Assembly: GCA_016706865.1 (NCBI GenBank)
Contig: JADJIS010000003.1
Location: forward strand, 558,001 to 622,000
Direction: 5' to 3'
Origin: Bacteroidota bacterium
GTDB lineage: Bacteria > Bacteroidota > Bacteroidia > Chitinophagales > BACL12
Length of the DNA stretch: 64,000 bases
Shown: piece by piece, positions 1 to 9,501 of the stretch
Layout: each line of letters starts with the position of its first letter
How positions within the stretch are numbered: position 1 is the stretch's first letter
Position numbers and translations under genes: made by a program
Notes under the pieces: generated by a model
Database searches by the model: none
The model's input: only the letters and a program-made list of their open reading frames with translations
Told to the model about the DNA's origin: nothing

Positions 1-1
1 A

Positions 2-631
2 GCTCGTCATAAATTACTCGACGTGGTTGGTGATCTTGCTCTTGCAGGAAAACCTATCCGCGGAAAGATAATTGCAAGTCGTCCGGGGCATCCTTCCAAT
101 GTTGAATTTGCAAAGAGAATTAAAGCTTTTTATAAAACTAAAAAGAACACTGTGGACGTGCCAAGATATGACCATACAGCAGAACCTGTTTATGATATCA
201 ACCAAATAATTAAAATGTTGCCACATCGATATCCATTTTTATTAGTGGATAAGATAATCGACATGGGTGAAAATCACATTGTGGGGGTTAAAAATGTAAC
301 ATTTAATGAAGGCTTCTTTCAGGGACATTTTCCGAATAATCCCGTATTTCCAGGTGTTTTACAAGTTGAAGCATTAGCACAAACAGGAGGTATCTTCGTA
401 TTAAGCAAGGTGCCTGATCCTGAAAATTACGATACTTATTTTTTAAAGATCGATAAGGTTAAATTTAAACGCAAGGTTCTTCCGGGCGATTGTTTATTGC
501 TCAAAATGGAGCTTATAAATCCGATAAGAAGAGGAATTTGCGAAATGAAAGCCACTGCATACGTAGGAAATAACATCGTAACAGAAGGAGAATTAACTGC
601 TCAAGTTGTAAAGCGCAATCAAAATTCATGA
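2..631 (+). CDS. lpxC-fabZ: Bifunctional UDP-3-O-acyl-GlcNAc deacetylase / 3-hydroxyacyl-ACP dehydratase (C-terminal part)
   Basis: This is the 3' end of a fused LpxC-FabZ enzyme; the reading frame is open to the left edge, so the start lies outside the window. The first ~45 visible residues match the end of LpxC, including HKLLDVVGDLALAG, whose His belongs to the deacetylase active site. The rest is a full FabZ hot-dog domain with the catalytic His in LPHRYPFLLVD and the catalytic Glu in PGVLQVEALAQ. LpxC commits UDP-acyl-GlcNAc to lipid A synthesis; FabZ dehydrates 3-hydroxyacyl-ACP, the same acyl pool that LpxA and LpxD draw on. The fusion is characteristic of Bacteroidota. The stop overlaps the lpxA start (ATGA), so the two are translationally coupled. 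A GTG at position 23 is internal, not a start. Confidence 0.95.
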   Translation, partial: ARHKLLDVVGDLALAGKPIRGKIIASRPGHPSNVEFAKRIKAFYKTKKNTVDVPRYDHTAEPVYDINQIIKMLPHRYPFLLVDKIIDMGENHIVGVKNVTFNEGFFQGHFPNNPVFPGVLQVEALAQTGGIFVLSKVPDPENYDTYFLKIDKVKFKRKVLPGDCLLLKMELINPIRRGICEMKATAYVGNNIVTEGELTAQVVKRNQNS

Positions 632-1416
632 ATCAGCCATTAGCATATGTACATCCGCAAGCACAAATAGCCGACAATGTGGTTATTGAACCGTTTGCAT
701 CCATTTCAAAAAACGTAGTTATCGGAGAAGGCACCTGGATAGGAGCAAACGTAAGTATAATGCCCGGAGCACGTATTGGAAAAAATTGCCGGATCTTCCC
801 TGGAGCCGTTATTTCTGCTGTTCCACAAGATCTAAAATATATGGGTGAAGATACAGAGGTTGTTATTGGGGATAATACAACTATCAGAGAGTGTGTAACA
901 ATCAACCGTGGAACAAAATACGCTTTCAGAACCGTGGTTGGTAACAATTGTCTCCTCATGGCATATTCGCACGTGGCACACGATTGTGCTATCGGAAATA
1001 ACGTGATATTGGCGAATTCCGTAAATCTTGCCGGACATATTGAAGTTGGAGATTGGGCAATTATGGAAGGATTGGTTGCCGTTCAGCAATTCATTAAAAT
1101 TGGTGCGCATGCATTTATTGCGGGAGGATCGTTGGTGAGAAAGGATGTTCCGCCATTTGTAAAAGCCGGTCGCGAACCATTGAGTTATGTTGGGGTGAAT
1201 TCGGTGGGTTTGAGAAGAAGAGGGTATAGCGCAGAAACCATTCAGCATATTCAGGAAATATATCGTTTATTATTTGTTCGCGGATATAATGTTACCAAAG
1301 CCTTGTATATCATTGAAGCTGAAGTACCTGCATCTGCCGAACGCGATATGATCGTGACCTTTATCCGCAATTCTAAGGAAGGTGTTATGAAAGGATTCCG
1401 CCATATTAACGAATGA
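628..1416 (+). CDS. lpxA: Acyl-ACP:UDP-N-acetylglucosamine O-acyltransferase
   Basis: LpxA transfers a 3-hydroxyacyl chain from ACP to UDP-GlcNAc, the first step of lipid A synthesis, in the cytoplasm. At 262 residues it has normal length. The N-terminal ~190 residues show the imperfect hexapeptide pattern of a left-handed beta helix, and the catalytic His lies in VAHDC (about residue 118, equivalent to E. coli His125). The C-terminal part is the usual alpha-helical domain. It overlaps lpxC-fabZ upstream and the ABC ATPase downstream by ATGA, so all three read as one operon. Confidence 0.96.
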   Translation: MNQPLAYVHPQAQIADNVVIEPFASISKNVVIGEGTWIGANVSIMPGARIGKNCRIFPGAVISAVPQDLKYMGEDTEVVIGDNTTIRECVTINRGTKYAFRTVVGNNCLLMAYSHVAHDCAIGNNVILANSVNLAGHIEVGDWAIMEGLVAVQQFIKIGAHAFIAGGSLVRKDVPPFVKAGREPLSYVGVNSVGLRRRGYSAETIQHIQEIYRLLFVRGYNVTKALYIIEAEVPASAERDMIVTFIRNSKEGVMKGFRHINE

Positions 1417-2030
1417 AAATTGAACTCCGCGGTGTTTCCAAAAGATTTAATTACGAATGGATTTTTCGTGACCTGACCTTCGATTTTGAAAGCGGAAATA
1501 GTTACGGTATCACTGGCCAAAATGGTTCAGGTAAGTCAACTTTGATAAAGATAATCTCCGGTCAGCTTACCCCTTCTGAGGGGATAATTACTTATCATGA
1601 TACTAAACCCTGTTCGGTAGAAAATATTTACGCTGAAGTCGCATTTACAGCACCATATATCGACCTTGTGGACGATTTTAACCTCTCTGAGTATCTTCAA
1701 TTTCACTTTTCCTTTAAAAAAATATTGAAAGGTCATTCTCAAAGCGATCTGTTAGAAATTTCCGGATTGCAGAAACACCGGAATAAATCGCTCAAGACAT
1801 TCTCCTCTGGGATGAAACAACGGGTTAAATTAATTACTACAATCTTGTCGGATACAAAACTATTATTACTGGATGAGCCTACTTCCAACCTCGATGCAGC
1901 AGGTGTTTCCTGGTATGGTCAATTAATGGAAGACTATAGAAACGATCGTATTGTAATTGTTGGATCCAATATGGAAAGGGAATATCAATTTTGTAATAAA
2001 AGCCTTGATATCGCTGATTATAAAAAGTGA
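1413..2030 (+). CDS. ABC transporter ATP-binding protein (short, stand-alone)
   Basis: A single nucleotide-binding domain of 205 residues. Walker A is GQNGSGKST (residues 35-43), the signature region reads SSGMKQR near residue 131, and Walker B is LLLLDEPTS near residue 150. The helical subdomain and C-terminus are compact, with no membrane segment. It overlaps lpxA by 4 bp (ATGA), so it belongs to the lipid A operon, but no permease gene follows. It must pair with a membrane partner encoded elsewhere, or act in a non-transport role. The substrate cannot be read from sequence; lipid or LPS export is an inference from context only. Confidence 0.9.
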   Translation: MKIELRGVSKRFNYEWIFRDLTFDFESGNSYGITGQNGSGKSTLIKIISGQLTPSEGIITYHDTKPCSVENIYAEVAFTAPYIDLVDDFNLSEYLQFHFSFKKILKGHSQSDLLEISGLQKHRNKSLKTFSSGMKQRVKLITTILSDTKLLLLDEPTSNLDAAGVSWYGQLMEDYRNDRIVIVGSNMEREYQFCNKSLDIADYKK

Positions 2031-2088
2031 GGAAGGTTTAATTAGGTCTGGACGTTAATAATTTCATTTTTAATTCAGATTGAATAAC

Positions 2089-2096
2089 TATTTTTG
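2089..2096 (+). promoter_or_regulatory. Bacteroidota -7 box (TAttTTTG)
   Basis: A perfect match to the TAnnTTTG consensus used by the Bacteroidota primary sigma factor, 24 nt before the ATG of the large secreted protein. A small GGGAA-TAAT-TTCCC inverted repeat lies between box and start. Confidence 0.5.
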
Positions 2097-2120
2097 ACTT
2101 GGGAATAATTTCCCATCACG

Positions 2121-5100
2121 ATGGTGCATGCAAACACACACAAATTTTTCGCATGGAGCATAACGGCATTATTATGTTCGTTACTCACATTTGCCTCAAC
2201 TACTCAGGCACAAACCATTTTACTGGATCCTCTCGGCGATGGAGGTTTTGAAAATGGAGTTGATTTTACATCCAACGGTTGGACTCTGGTAAATAATATT
2301 TCAATAAAACAATCAGGATGGTTTATTGATACGAATGTGAGTAACACGGAATGGACAATGCCGGTTTCCAATTGCGCCTTTATTTCCGACAGCTTGGGTG
2401 AAAACTGGACCTACAATTCAGCCTGGTTGCCGAATTCCGGAGTTGGAACAAAATCTTCAACAGTACATTTCTACCGAGATATTGCATTTCCTGCAGGGGA
2501 AACAAACATAAATCTATCCTTTGATCTGCTTTGTAATGGGGAGGGATTTAATTACGATGTATTTTATGTGTGGTTATGTCCGGTTTCTCTAACGCCAACT
2601 GTAAACAGCCCTGTTGGAATGTCGGATATAACTGTTTGGGATGGTACTGGTGAATCCACAATAATTTTTAAACAGCAGGGTACTTCCAGCTCTAGCATTC
2701 GTCCTGTTTCACATATAAATATTAGCATACCGGTTGAGTTGTTAGACAATTGTACCGAAACTCAGAATAAACGAATTGTATTTGGATGGAAAAATGATGC
2801 GTCTTTGCAGTTTGATCCGCCTGTAGCTATAGATAATATTTCAATTACCAGTAAACCTGAAAGTTTTACAGAAGGAGTTGCCTTTTATACAATTAACAAT
2901 TCTTTGCCCGCCGGATTAAATAATTTTATTGATTTTTCCTCGGCTATAAGTTATTTGAATGCTGCATCGCACTGCAGCAATTTGACGGATTCCATCATTT
3001 TTGAAGTAGCTGCGGGTCAGGAGTTTATCGAGAATTTACCTGTTATTACCGCAACAGGATTTGAGGATGCACCCATTATTTTCAGAAAATCGGGGGTTGG
3101 TTCCAATCCAATAATTTTATCAACCGGAACCGGATCTTTTGAAGATGCCGGCATTGCAATCAGCGGAGGCGATTATTTCACCTTTGAGGGTATTGATGTG
3201 AAGCTGCTTTCCGGAATGGATCTCGAGTTCGGCTATTTGATTCAAAATGCCTCACCAACAAATGGTGCTTCTCACAATACGATTAAGAATTGTGATATCT
3301 CCCTAACAAAAAAGAACGTAAAATCGATCGGGATCATTCAATCTGCTACCAACATAGGGGTAGGTTTCGAACCCTCTTCCCTAAGTGGGGCCAATGATGG
3401 AAACAAATACCAGGATATAACGGTTAAAGCTTGTTATAATGGAATACTGATCACAAACCAATCATCATTATTTCCAGATAACGATACGGAGGTTTCCGGT
3501 TGTAAGATCGGAGCGGATTATATCGGAATTCCTGATGGAAACCTTGGTGGAGCAGGGGTTTCGGTATATGGAATGCAAATAAAAAATCAGAAAAATTGCA
3601 CCATCACCAATAATGCTATCAGTAATCTTACTTCATTCGGTACAAGTGTAAGAGGAATTCATCTTCTAAACGGCATTGGTACTATTACAATCTCAAGAAA
3701 CAAAGTCAACGGACTTAAAAACACAGACGATACCAACACCAGTGCTGCTATTGGTTATGATATAATGCTGAATACAGAAGCCGGGGTAAATACGGCAAAT
3801 GTCTTTAACAATTTTGCAAGCGATATTACCTGCGCTTATGCCGGTAGTTCCACACTTGACAGAGCCGTTAAGGGAATAATTTTAAGAGGAGGAAATTCGG
3901 CTTCCGTATTTAACATCGACTTTAATTCCATAAGTATTAATGCCGGTGGATCCCCTAAAGTGTCGAGTGTGATTCTTGAAGTTACCTCTATAATACCAAC
4001 CATCAATATTAGAAATAACATTTTTGCGAATTACACACCAAACCAATCTGGAAATTGCGGGCATTATTTTTATGCTACACCCTTATCAAATCAAATTGCC
4101 AAGGCGGGATCAGTGATTAATTATAATGTTTATCATTTACCATTTACCACTAAAGGTTTTTTCGCAAGGGCAAATGCAACAAATATTTCAACCTTGGCCA
4201 CCTGGAAAACAAATATGTCGATGAATCCGGGCACTGATGTCAATTCATTTCAAGTTGATCCGCTTTTTTTAGACCCCACGCAAAATTTACATGCTACTGC
4301 TGCTTCACTTAATGCGGCAGCAAATATGTTGGGTATAACCTGGGTTAATGCGGATTTTGATGGCGACTCAAGGTCAATTACTCCCGATATCGGAGCAGAT
4401 GAATTTTCAACCTCTACCATTGATCTGGAATTGAGTGAAATACTAATACCTTCTGCATCGGGCTGTTTTAACAGCAGCGATTCCATTACTGTTCAAATTC
4501 ACAACACTGCAGCTTTTACCTTAAATTTTCTTGGTAATCCAAGCACGATCTCCATTGATGTTACCGGTCCCATTTCTTATTCCTCATCATTAATTCTCAA
4601 TACTGGAATAATAAGTGCTTTTGCAACTCAGGATATTAAACTACCTGTAAATTTTGATCAAAGTTACCCGGGAGAGTATACTCTCACCGCTGCTGTTAGT
4701 GCTATCGGTGATGTAAGCGCTCTTAATAATAGCTTCGTTGCGGAAAGAGATGTAAACCTTATATCAGCAGACCTTCCTTATTCTGAAGACTTTAATTTAG
4801 AGGAAGAAATACCGGAAGGGTGGGTGCTCTCCGGATTTGAAGTTGGTAAACATGCCGGTGCAAGAGAATCTAATCAGGTCTATTCTAACATCTCTACATC
4901 AAACCCTTCAAGCAATTTTACCATCAGAAAAATTGGTCCGGTTACAGAAAATGCCGTCCTATCCTTTGATTATAGAATGATTGATATTACCGATACTACT
5001 ACTACAGAATCAGATGCCATGTGGGGTGAACTTATAATTTCTGCCTCAGCTGATTGCGGTGAAAGTTATACCCAAATCGGGACCATAACATCAACAATTT

Positions 5101-6575
5101 TTGCCTATTCAAATGTTCAATTCCCAATTTCAGAATTTGCGGGAAGTGATATAATCTTCAAATTTGATATTTCCTGGGGCGGCGGAGAAAATGCAGATTT
5201 TTGGATGGATATTGATAATATTGACATTTTTAATTCCTCCTGCTCTGAGCCAATAGGAAATACTATCATTAATCCCATTGATATTGGTGACCTGTCCTTA
5301 CCTTATATAGTGAATGAGAACAACCTTGTAAATAACTGTTGGTCAAATGAATATGGATATATTTCACCCGATATCTTTTATAAATTTACCCCTGTTTGTG
5401 TTGGTGATCTCACAGTTTCACTTTGTGGAAGTGAATTCAATACAGTGCTTTATCTTTTGAATTCGGAGGGTGAATTACTTGTTTCCAATGATGATTTTTG
5501 TGGAACGTCTTCAGAACTTACTTTTTCAATTATTACTCCCGGTGAATCCTATTATATTGTTGTGGAGGGTAAAACTGCATCAACCGGGAATTATAACCTG
5601 TATGCAGAATTAATTACTACTCCTTTAAACTATTTCGTCGATCTTGATGAAGATACTTATGGCGATATAACAAATTCCTTTATATCCTGTGAAACCTCTT
5701 TTTCAGGTTATGTTTTGAATAGTTTGGATTGCGACGATCTAAATGCATCCATAAACCCTTCAGCTATGGAAATATGCGATGGAATTGATAATAATTGTAA
5801 CGGAGAAACAGATGACAATACAGACCTTGCTTCCATATTGCAAGGAACCAATGTGGCAATCTGTAAGGGCACTTCAACGGTGCTCAATGCTAATACCGGT
5901 GCAGGTTATACCTATGTGTGGTTTAAAAATGGAAATGTAATTCCCGGAGCTACAAACAGTACTTTATCTACACAAAAGCCGGGGAATTACCAGGTTCAGG
6001 TGAACTTCCCTTCGGGATGTTTTGGAATATCTCAGATAACAACCATTACCGTAAATCCATTACCGGTTGTTTCCATAACTGCGCCTTTTGGATTAAGTTT
6101 ATGCACCTATGTGGGTTTGTCGGCTACAATTGGAACAGGATTTACCTACCAGTGGTTTAAAAATGGAAATTTGATCACAAGTGCTACAAATCAACAGTAT
6201 CACCCTGTAAATGTCGGCTCATATTATTGCAGAGTTACTGATGCAAACGGTTGTATAAAAAACACAAATACCTTGGTAACAGTTGCTTGCAGAGAAGAAA
6301 CTGACGTATCGGGTGTGGAATATTTCGCAATTTCCCCTAATCCCGCCTCTGCATTTGTGCATATGGAACTTCAGCTTATCGATCAGGAGGATGGAATGGT
6401 TTCTATTGAGTTAATTAACACATTGGGTCAAACTATTAAAGTGCACACAGAGTCCATATCATATGGAAAAATGCTTGCAGATATTGCTGTGGATGAATTG
6501 GCAGAGGGGATTTACCATGTTGTAATATCCCATAGATCAGCTAAATACACAAACGTTTTTACTGTGGTCAGATAG
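2121..6575 (+). CDS. Large secreted multidomain protein with type IX sorting domain
   Basis: A 1484-residue surface or secreted protein. A signal peptide ends near residue 30 (...STTQAQT). Roughly in order come: a jelly-roll-like N-terminal region (31-245); a repetitive stretch resembling a right-handed parallel beta helix (290-750) closed by the familiar DIGADEF motif (about 753); CARDB-like and MAM-like beta regions (760-1040); a PPC-like domain (about 1088-1165); a Cys/Asp-rich MopE-type motif (about 1174-1234, with CDGIDNNCNG); two Ig-like segments each containing a WFKNGN strand; and a type IX C-terminal sorting domain (about 1397-1484, beginning near FAISPNPAS). The beta helix suggests carbohydrate contact or adhesion, but no catalytic site is evident. 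It is monocistronic with its own TAnnTTTG box. Confidence 0.85.
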   Translation: MVHANTHKFFAWSITALLCSLLTFASTTQAQTILLDPLGDGGFENGVDFTSNGWTLVNNISIKQSGWFIDTNVSNTEWTMPVSNCAFISDSLGENWTYNSAWLPNSGVGTKSSTVHFYRDIAFPAGETNINLSFDLLCNGEGFNYDVFYVWLCPVSLTPTVNSPVGMSDITVWDGTGESTIIFKQQGTSSSSIRPVSHINISIPVELLDNCTETQNKRIVFGWKNDASLQFDPPVAIDNISITSKPESFTEGVAFYTINNSLPAGLNNFIDFSSAISYLNAASHCSNLTDSIIFEVAAGQEFIENLPVITATGFEDAPIIFRKSGVGSNPIILSTGTGSFEDAGIAISGGDYFTFEGIDVKLLSGMDLEFGYLIQNASPTNGASHNTIKNCDISLTKKNVKSIGIIQSATNIGVGFEPSSLSGANDGNKYQDITVKACYNGILITNQSSLFPDNDTEVSGCKIGADYIGIPDGNLGGAGVSVYGMQIKNQKNCTITNNAISNLTSFGTSVRGIHLLNGIGTITISRNKVNGLKNTDDTNTSAAIGYDIMLNTEAGVNTANVFNNFASDITCAYAGSSTLDRAVKGIILRGGNSASVFNIDFNSISINAGGSPKVSSVILEVTSIIPTINIRNNIFANYTPNQSGNCGHYFYATPLSNQIAKAGSVINYNVYHLPFTTKGFFARANATNISTLATWKTNMSMNPGTDVNSFQVDPLFLDPTQNLHATAASLNAAANMLGITWVNADFDGDSRSITPDIGADEFSTSTIDLELSEILIPSASGCFNSSDSITVQIHNTAAFTLNFLGNPSTISIDVTGPISYSSSLILNTGIISAFATQDIKLPVNFDQSYPGEYTLTAAVSAIGDVSALNNSFVAERDVNLISADLPYSEDFNLEEEIPEGWVLSGFEVGKHAGARESNQVYSNISTSNPSSNFTIRKIGPVTENAVLSFDYRMIDITDTTTTESDAMWGELIISASADCGESYTQIGTITSTIFAYSNVQFPISEFAGSDIIFKFDISWGGGENADFWMDIDNIDIFNSSCSEPIGNTIINPIDIGDLSLPYIVNENNLVNNCWSNEYGYISPDIFYKFTPVCVGDLTVSLCGSEFNTVLYLLNSEGELLVSNDDFCGTSSELTFSIITPGESYYIVVEGKTASTGNYNLYAELITTPLNYFVDLDEDTYGDITNSFISCETSFSGYVLNSLDCDDLNASINPSAMEICDGIDNNCNGETDDNTDLASILQGTNVAICKGTSTVLNANTGAGYTYVWFKNGNVIPGATNSTLSTQKPGNYQVQVNFPSGCFGISQITTITVNPLPVVSITAPFGLSLCTYVGLSATIGTGFTYQWFKNGNLITSATNQQYHPVNVGSYYCRVTDANGCIKNTNTLVTVACREETDVSGVEYFAISPNPASAFVHMELQLIDQEDGMVSIELINTLGQTIKVHTESISYGKMLADIAVDELAEGIYHVVISHRSAKYTNVFTVVR

Positions 6576-6699
6576 CCAATGGATACTGTAAGCCATTTCC
6601 AAAATAATGCATTGTTTATTTATTAATATGTTTTTGAAATTATCAAATTATTGATAGACCTTAGCAAGTAACAATCACCTAAACTTTTAAATTGCGGTT

Positions 6700-7476
6700 A
6701 TGAAAAATTTCGTTTATAAAAGCTTCATTTTAGTTTTCGCAACATCAATATTGGCGGGTTGCGGCCTTTCAGCCGACAATAAAGCTGCACAGGAAACAGT
6801 TTCAAAATTTTACGATGCATTAAAAGATGGCAACGCACCGCTGGCAGCATCTTATTGCGGAACGGATGAAAAAATGACTGCACAGGCTTGGGAGGAAATA
6901 CTTTCCATCAATGTTAATAGCATGGGAAATGTTACCAGTTATGAGAAAAGCAATGGATTTAGTGTGTCCAAGGAAAATCGTACATCACGGGTCAAACTTT
7001 CATATACGGTGAATTATGTAGATGGCAAAAGCGAAGATTCACTGGAATTGGTGAATAAAGGGGATGGATTTAAACTATATGTTTACAGCCCGGTTTTGAT
7101 CCAGGCTACCTATCAGGATGAAATGAATCGCGCAGAAAAAAATGTAATTGCTTATTATAATGCACTTCAAAGTGGTGATTATCAAACGGCAATTTCCATG
7201 ATTGGATATTCAGGATTGGAAAAACATCCAACTGATGAATGGCTTAACTTTTTCCGATATGCAGAAACTGCAGGAGGTAAAATATCGGCATACAATATCG
7301 ACAAATCCGCCTCCAAATCTTATCTTCATACGCCTCATACAGAATCCGGAATGGGAAATACATATTCATTCCTCATCAAAACCACCCGCAACAACAACGA
7401 AATTTTCGAACACGTGGACCTTTTCCAACCCAAATACGGAGAACCGTTGTTGATTGTGGCGCATAATATCGAGTAA
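6700..7476 (+). CDS. Lipoprotein with two DUF4878/NTF2-like repeats
   Basis: A 258-residue lipoprotein: the signal sequence ends in the lipobox LAGC (Cys near residue 21). The mature part contains two copies of a domain that each begin with a helix of the pattern VxxFYDALKDG or VIAYYNALQSGD and continue into beta strands, like the DUF4878/SnoaL (NTF2-like) lipoproteins common in this phylum. No catalytic residues can be named and the function is unknown. It follows the large secreted protein by 124 bp on the same strand, and low-complexity repeats begin just past its stop. Confidence 0.8.
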   Translation: MKNFVYKSFILVFATSILAGCGLSADNKAAQETVSKFYDALKDGNAPLAASYCGTDEKMTAQAWEEILSINVNSMGNVTSYEKSNGFSVSKENRTSRVKLSYTVNYVDGKSEDSLELVNKGDGFKLYVYSPVLIQATYQDEMNRAEKNVIAYYNALQSGDYQTAISMIGYSGLEKHPTDEWLNFFRYAETAGGKISAYNIDKSASKSYLHTPHTESGMGNTYSFLIKTTRNNNEIFEHVDLFQPKYGEPLLIVAHNIE

Positions 7477-7481
7477 GGATG

Positions 7482-7633
7482 GGTGAGTGGTGAATGGTGA
7501 GTAGGGAGTAGTGAGTCAACACAGAACTCAGAACACAGAACTCAAAACCCAGAACTCAGAACACAGAACTCAGAACTCAGAACACAGAACTCAGAACTCA
7601 GAACTCAAAACCCAGAACCCCGAACTCAAAACT
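7482..7633. repeat. Low-complexity repeats (GTGAGTGG-type, then CAGAACTCAGAACA-type)
   Basis: About 35 bp of degenerate GTGAGTGGTGAATGG sequence is followed by about 115 bp built from variants of CAGAACTCAGAACA. The same CAGAACTC words recur at 11.8-12.0 kb, and GTGAGTGG words at 11.6 kb and (reverse) at 14.9-15.3 kb. An 80-codon open frame across this array is just the repeat being stop-free. Confidence 0.85.
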
Positions 7634-7639
7634 TTTCCC

Positions 7640-7647
7640 TATCTTTG
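7640..7647 (+). promoter_or_regulatory. -7 box (TAtcTTTG) for the RNA helicase
   Basis: Perfect TAnnTTTG followed by CACC, about 112 nt before the helicase ATG. It implies a leader of roughly 105 nt, unusually long for this window, as is often seen for cold-shock-type helicases. The box directly abuts the CAGAACTC repeat array. Confidence 0.55.
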
Positions 7648-7759
7648 CACCTTTATTAACATTCTACAGCAACTCTGCTATAATTCAAGGAACACAAACA
7701 CCGTTACCTGTCCGAATTGTGACGGGGATCTGTTAGAGCATTTACATTTTTAAATATTT

Positions 7760-9433
7760 ATGAAGACTTTTCAGGATCTTGGGCTGTCGAAGCCTGTACT
7801 AGACGCTATTGAGGCGCTTGGTTTTATTAACCCAACACCAATTCAGCAGGAAGTAATTCCCGCAATGTTGGCAGAATCGCAGGATATTATCGCCCTTGCA
7901 CATACCGGAACAGGCAAAACTGCAGCTTTCGGATTACCGTTGATCGAACTGATCGATACCACTACAAAAAAGCCTCAAGCGCTTATTTTGGCTCCAACAC
8001 GTGAGTTATGCGTTCAAATTGAGAACGATCTTAAACTTTTTGCTAAAAACACTAGGAATTTCAATTCAGTGGCAGTTTATGGCGGCGCTAATATCCGCAA
8101 CCAAATTGACAGTATCAGAAGAGGAGTGCAGGTTGTAGTAGCCACACCCGGACGTCTGATAGACCTTTTAGGCCGTAAAGCGGTTGATCTTACCCAGATC
8201 AAATACCTTGTTTTAGATGAGGCAGACGAAATGTTGAACATGGGATTTCAGGAGGATATAGATGAAATTTTATCCACCACCCCAAAAGAGAAGGTAACCT
8301 GGCTGTTTTCAGCTACCATGCCTTCTGAGATAAAGCAGATCTCTAAAAAATACATGCACAAGCCACTGGAGATCTCAGCTGGTAAAATGGAACAGGGTAA
8401 TGTGAATATTGAACACCAATATTATATTGTTTCCCCTAAAAATAAATATCCCGCATTAAAACGTATTCTTGATTACAATCCTGATATCTACGGTATCATA
8501 TTTTGCCGCACAAAGGCTGAAACGCAGGACGTTGCCGAACGTTTGATAAAAGACGGTTATAATGCCGACAGTTTACACGGAGATCTTAGCCAAATGCAAC
8601 GCGACAAGGTAATGGCAGCATTCAGGGAGCGCACCTTACAAATGCTTATTGCAACAGATGTTGCAGCAAGAGGTATCGACGTTACCGATCTTACCCACAT
8701 CATCAATTTGCATTTACCGGATGATATCGATTTTTATACACATAGGAGCGGTCGCACGGGAAGAGCCGGAAAAAGTGGTATTTCCTTAGCACTTGTTTCT
8801 GAGAAGGATATGTATCGCATCAAACAATTGGAGCGAAAACTTACCAAACCATTCAAAAAAATGATGGTGCCTACCGGAATAGAAGTGTGTGAGAAACAAT
8901 TACTTAGCCTCATTCACCGTGTACGTGAGGTGAAGGTGGATGAGAAAGAAATTTCGAAGTATTTACCCATGATAGAAAAGGAATTCGAAAATCTGAATAA
9001 GGAAGAAGTGATCAAACGATTTGCTTCCCTGGAGTTCAACAGATTTCTGAATTATTACCGTTTTGCTGAAGATCTTAACATGCGTGAAGCCAGAGGAGAG
9101 AACAGAGAACGCTCCGTTAGAAAGGGTGATGCAGATCTTATGTTCATAAACCTCGGTAAAATGGACCACATGGTGGAAAAAGACCTTGTGGAAATGATCA
9201 AACAGGTGGGTGGATTGAAACCCAATGAAATTGGAGATATTCGACTGAAAGGTGCATATTCATTCTTCGAGGTTCCTGCAAATATGTCGGAAAAGGTAGT
9301 TCGCGCCTTCAACGGATTTATTTTCCGTGGTCGTCGTGTTCGCATCGAGATCCAAAACGAACGCCAGGAACGCAACGACTTCCCCAAAAAGAAAGCTGGC
9401 GGCCGCGATCGCAGACCAATGAAAAGAAGGTAA
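7760..9433 (+). CDS. DEAD-box ATP-dependent RNA helicase with DbpA-type RNA-binding domain
   Basis: A 557-residue cytoplasmic RNA helicase that unwinds RNA in ribosome assembly or mRNA turnover. The core motifs are all present: Q motif (GLSKPVLDAIEALGF...PTPIQ), motif I (AHTGTGKT), Ia (PTRELC), Ib (TPGRL), II (DEAD), III (SAT), V (ATDVAARGID) and VI (HRSGRTGRAG). The C-terminal third carries a DbpA/CsdA-type RRM fold (about 455-535, starting near LMFINLGKMD), followed by a basic tail (KKKAGGRDRRPMKRR). Length and order match the DeaD/CsdA group. The gene stands alone, with a long leader and two hairpins downstream. Confidence 0.95.
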   Translation: MKTFQDLGLSKPVLDAIEALGFINPTPIQQEVIPAMLAESQDIIALAHTGTGKTAAFGLPLIELIDTTTKKPQALILAPTRELCVQIENDLKLFAKNTRNFNSVAVYGGANIRNQIDSIRRGVQVVVATPGRLIDLLGRKAVDLTQIKYLVLDEADEMLNMGFQEDIDEILSTTPKEKVTWLFSATMPSEIKQISKKYMHKPLEISAGKMEQGNVNIEHQYYIVSPKNKYPALKRILDYNPDIYGIIFCRTKAETQDVAERLIKDGYNADSLHGDLSQMQRDKVMAAFRERTLQMLIATDVAARGIDVTDLTHIINLHLPDDIDFYTHRSGRTGRAGKSGISLALVSEKDMYRIKQLERKLTKPFKKMMVPTGIEVCEKQLLSLIHRVREVKVDEKEISKYLPMIEKEFENLNKEEVIKRFASLEFNRFLNYYRFAEDLNMREARGENRERSVRKGDADLMFINLGKMDHMVEKDLVEMIKQVGGLKPNEIGDIRLKGAYSFFEVPANMSEKVVRAFNGFIFRGRRVRIEIQNERQERNDFPKKKAGGRDRRPMKRR

Positions 9434-9462
9434 TTGACAATTGATAATTGACAATTGACAAT
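9432..9462. repeat. Heptamer tandem repeat (AATTGAC)x4
   Basis: Four near-perfect copies of AATTGAC that overlap the helicase stop codon. The same heptamer occurs in reverse complement at 9681-9710, and again at 14786-14818 and 49905-49925. Confidence 0.9.
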
Positions 9463-9464
9463 GG

Positions 9465-9483
9465 GAAAAACCTGCGGTTTTTC
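9465..9483 (+). terminator. Hairpin terminator downstream of the helicase
   Basis: Perfect 8-bp stem GAAAAACC / GGTTTTTC with a TGC loop, 31 nt past the helicase stop. The U-rich 3' arm fits an intrinsic terminator in an AT-rich genome. Confidence 0.5.
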
Positions 9484-9501
9484 TATGTTGATATATTAGG
9501 T

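Noticed and set aside
7511..7753. 80-codon open frame across CAGAACTC repeats
   Set aside because: The protein is mostly TQN/EHR/ELK repeats from simple DNA repeats; there is no ribosome site and a promoter box lies inside it.
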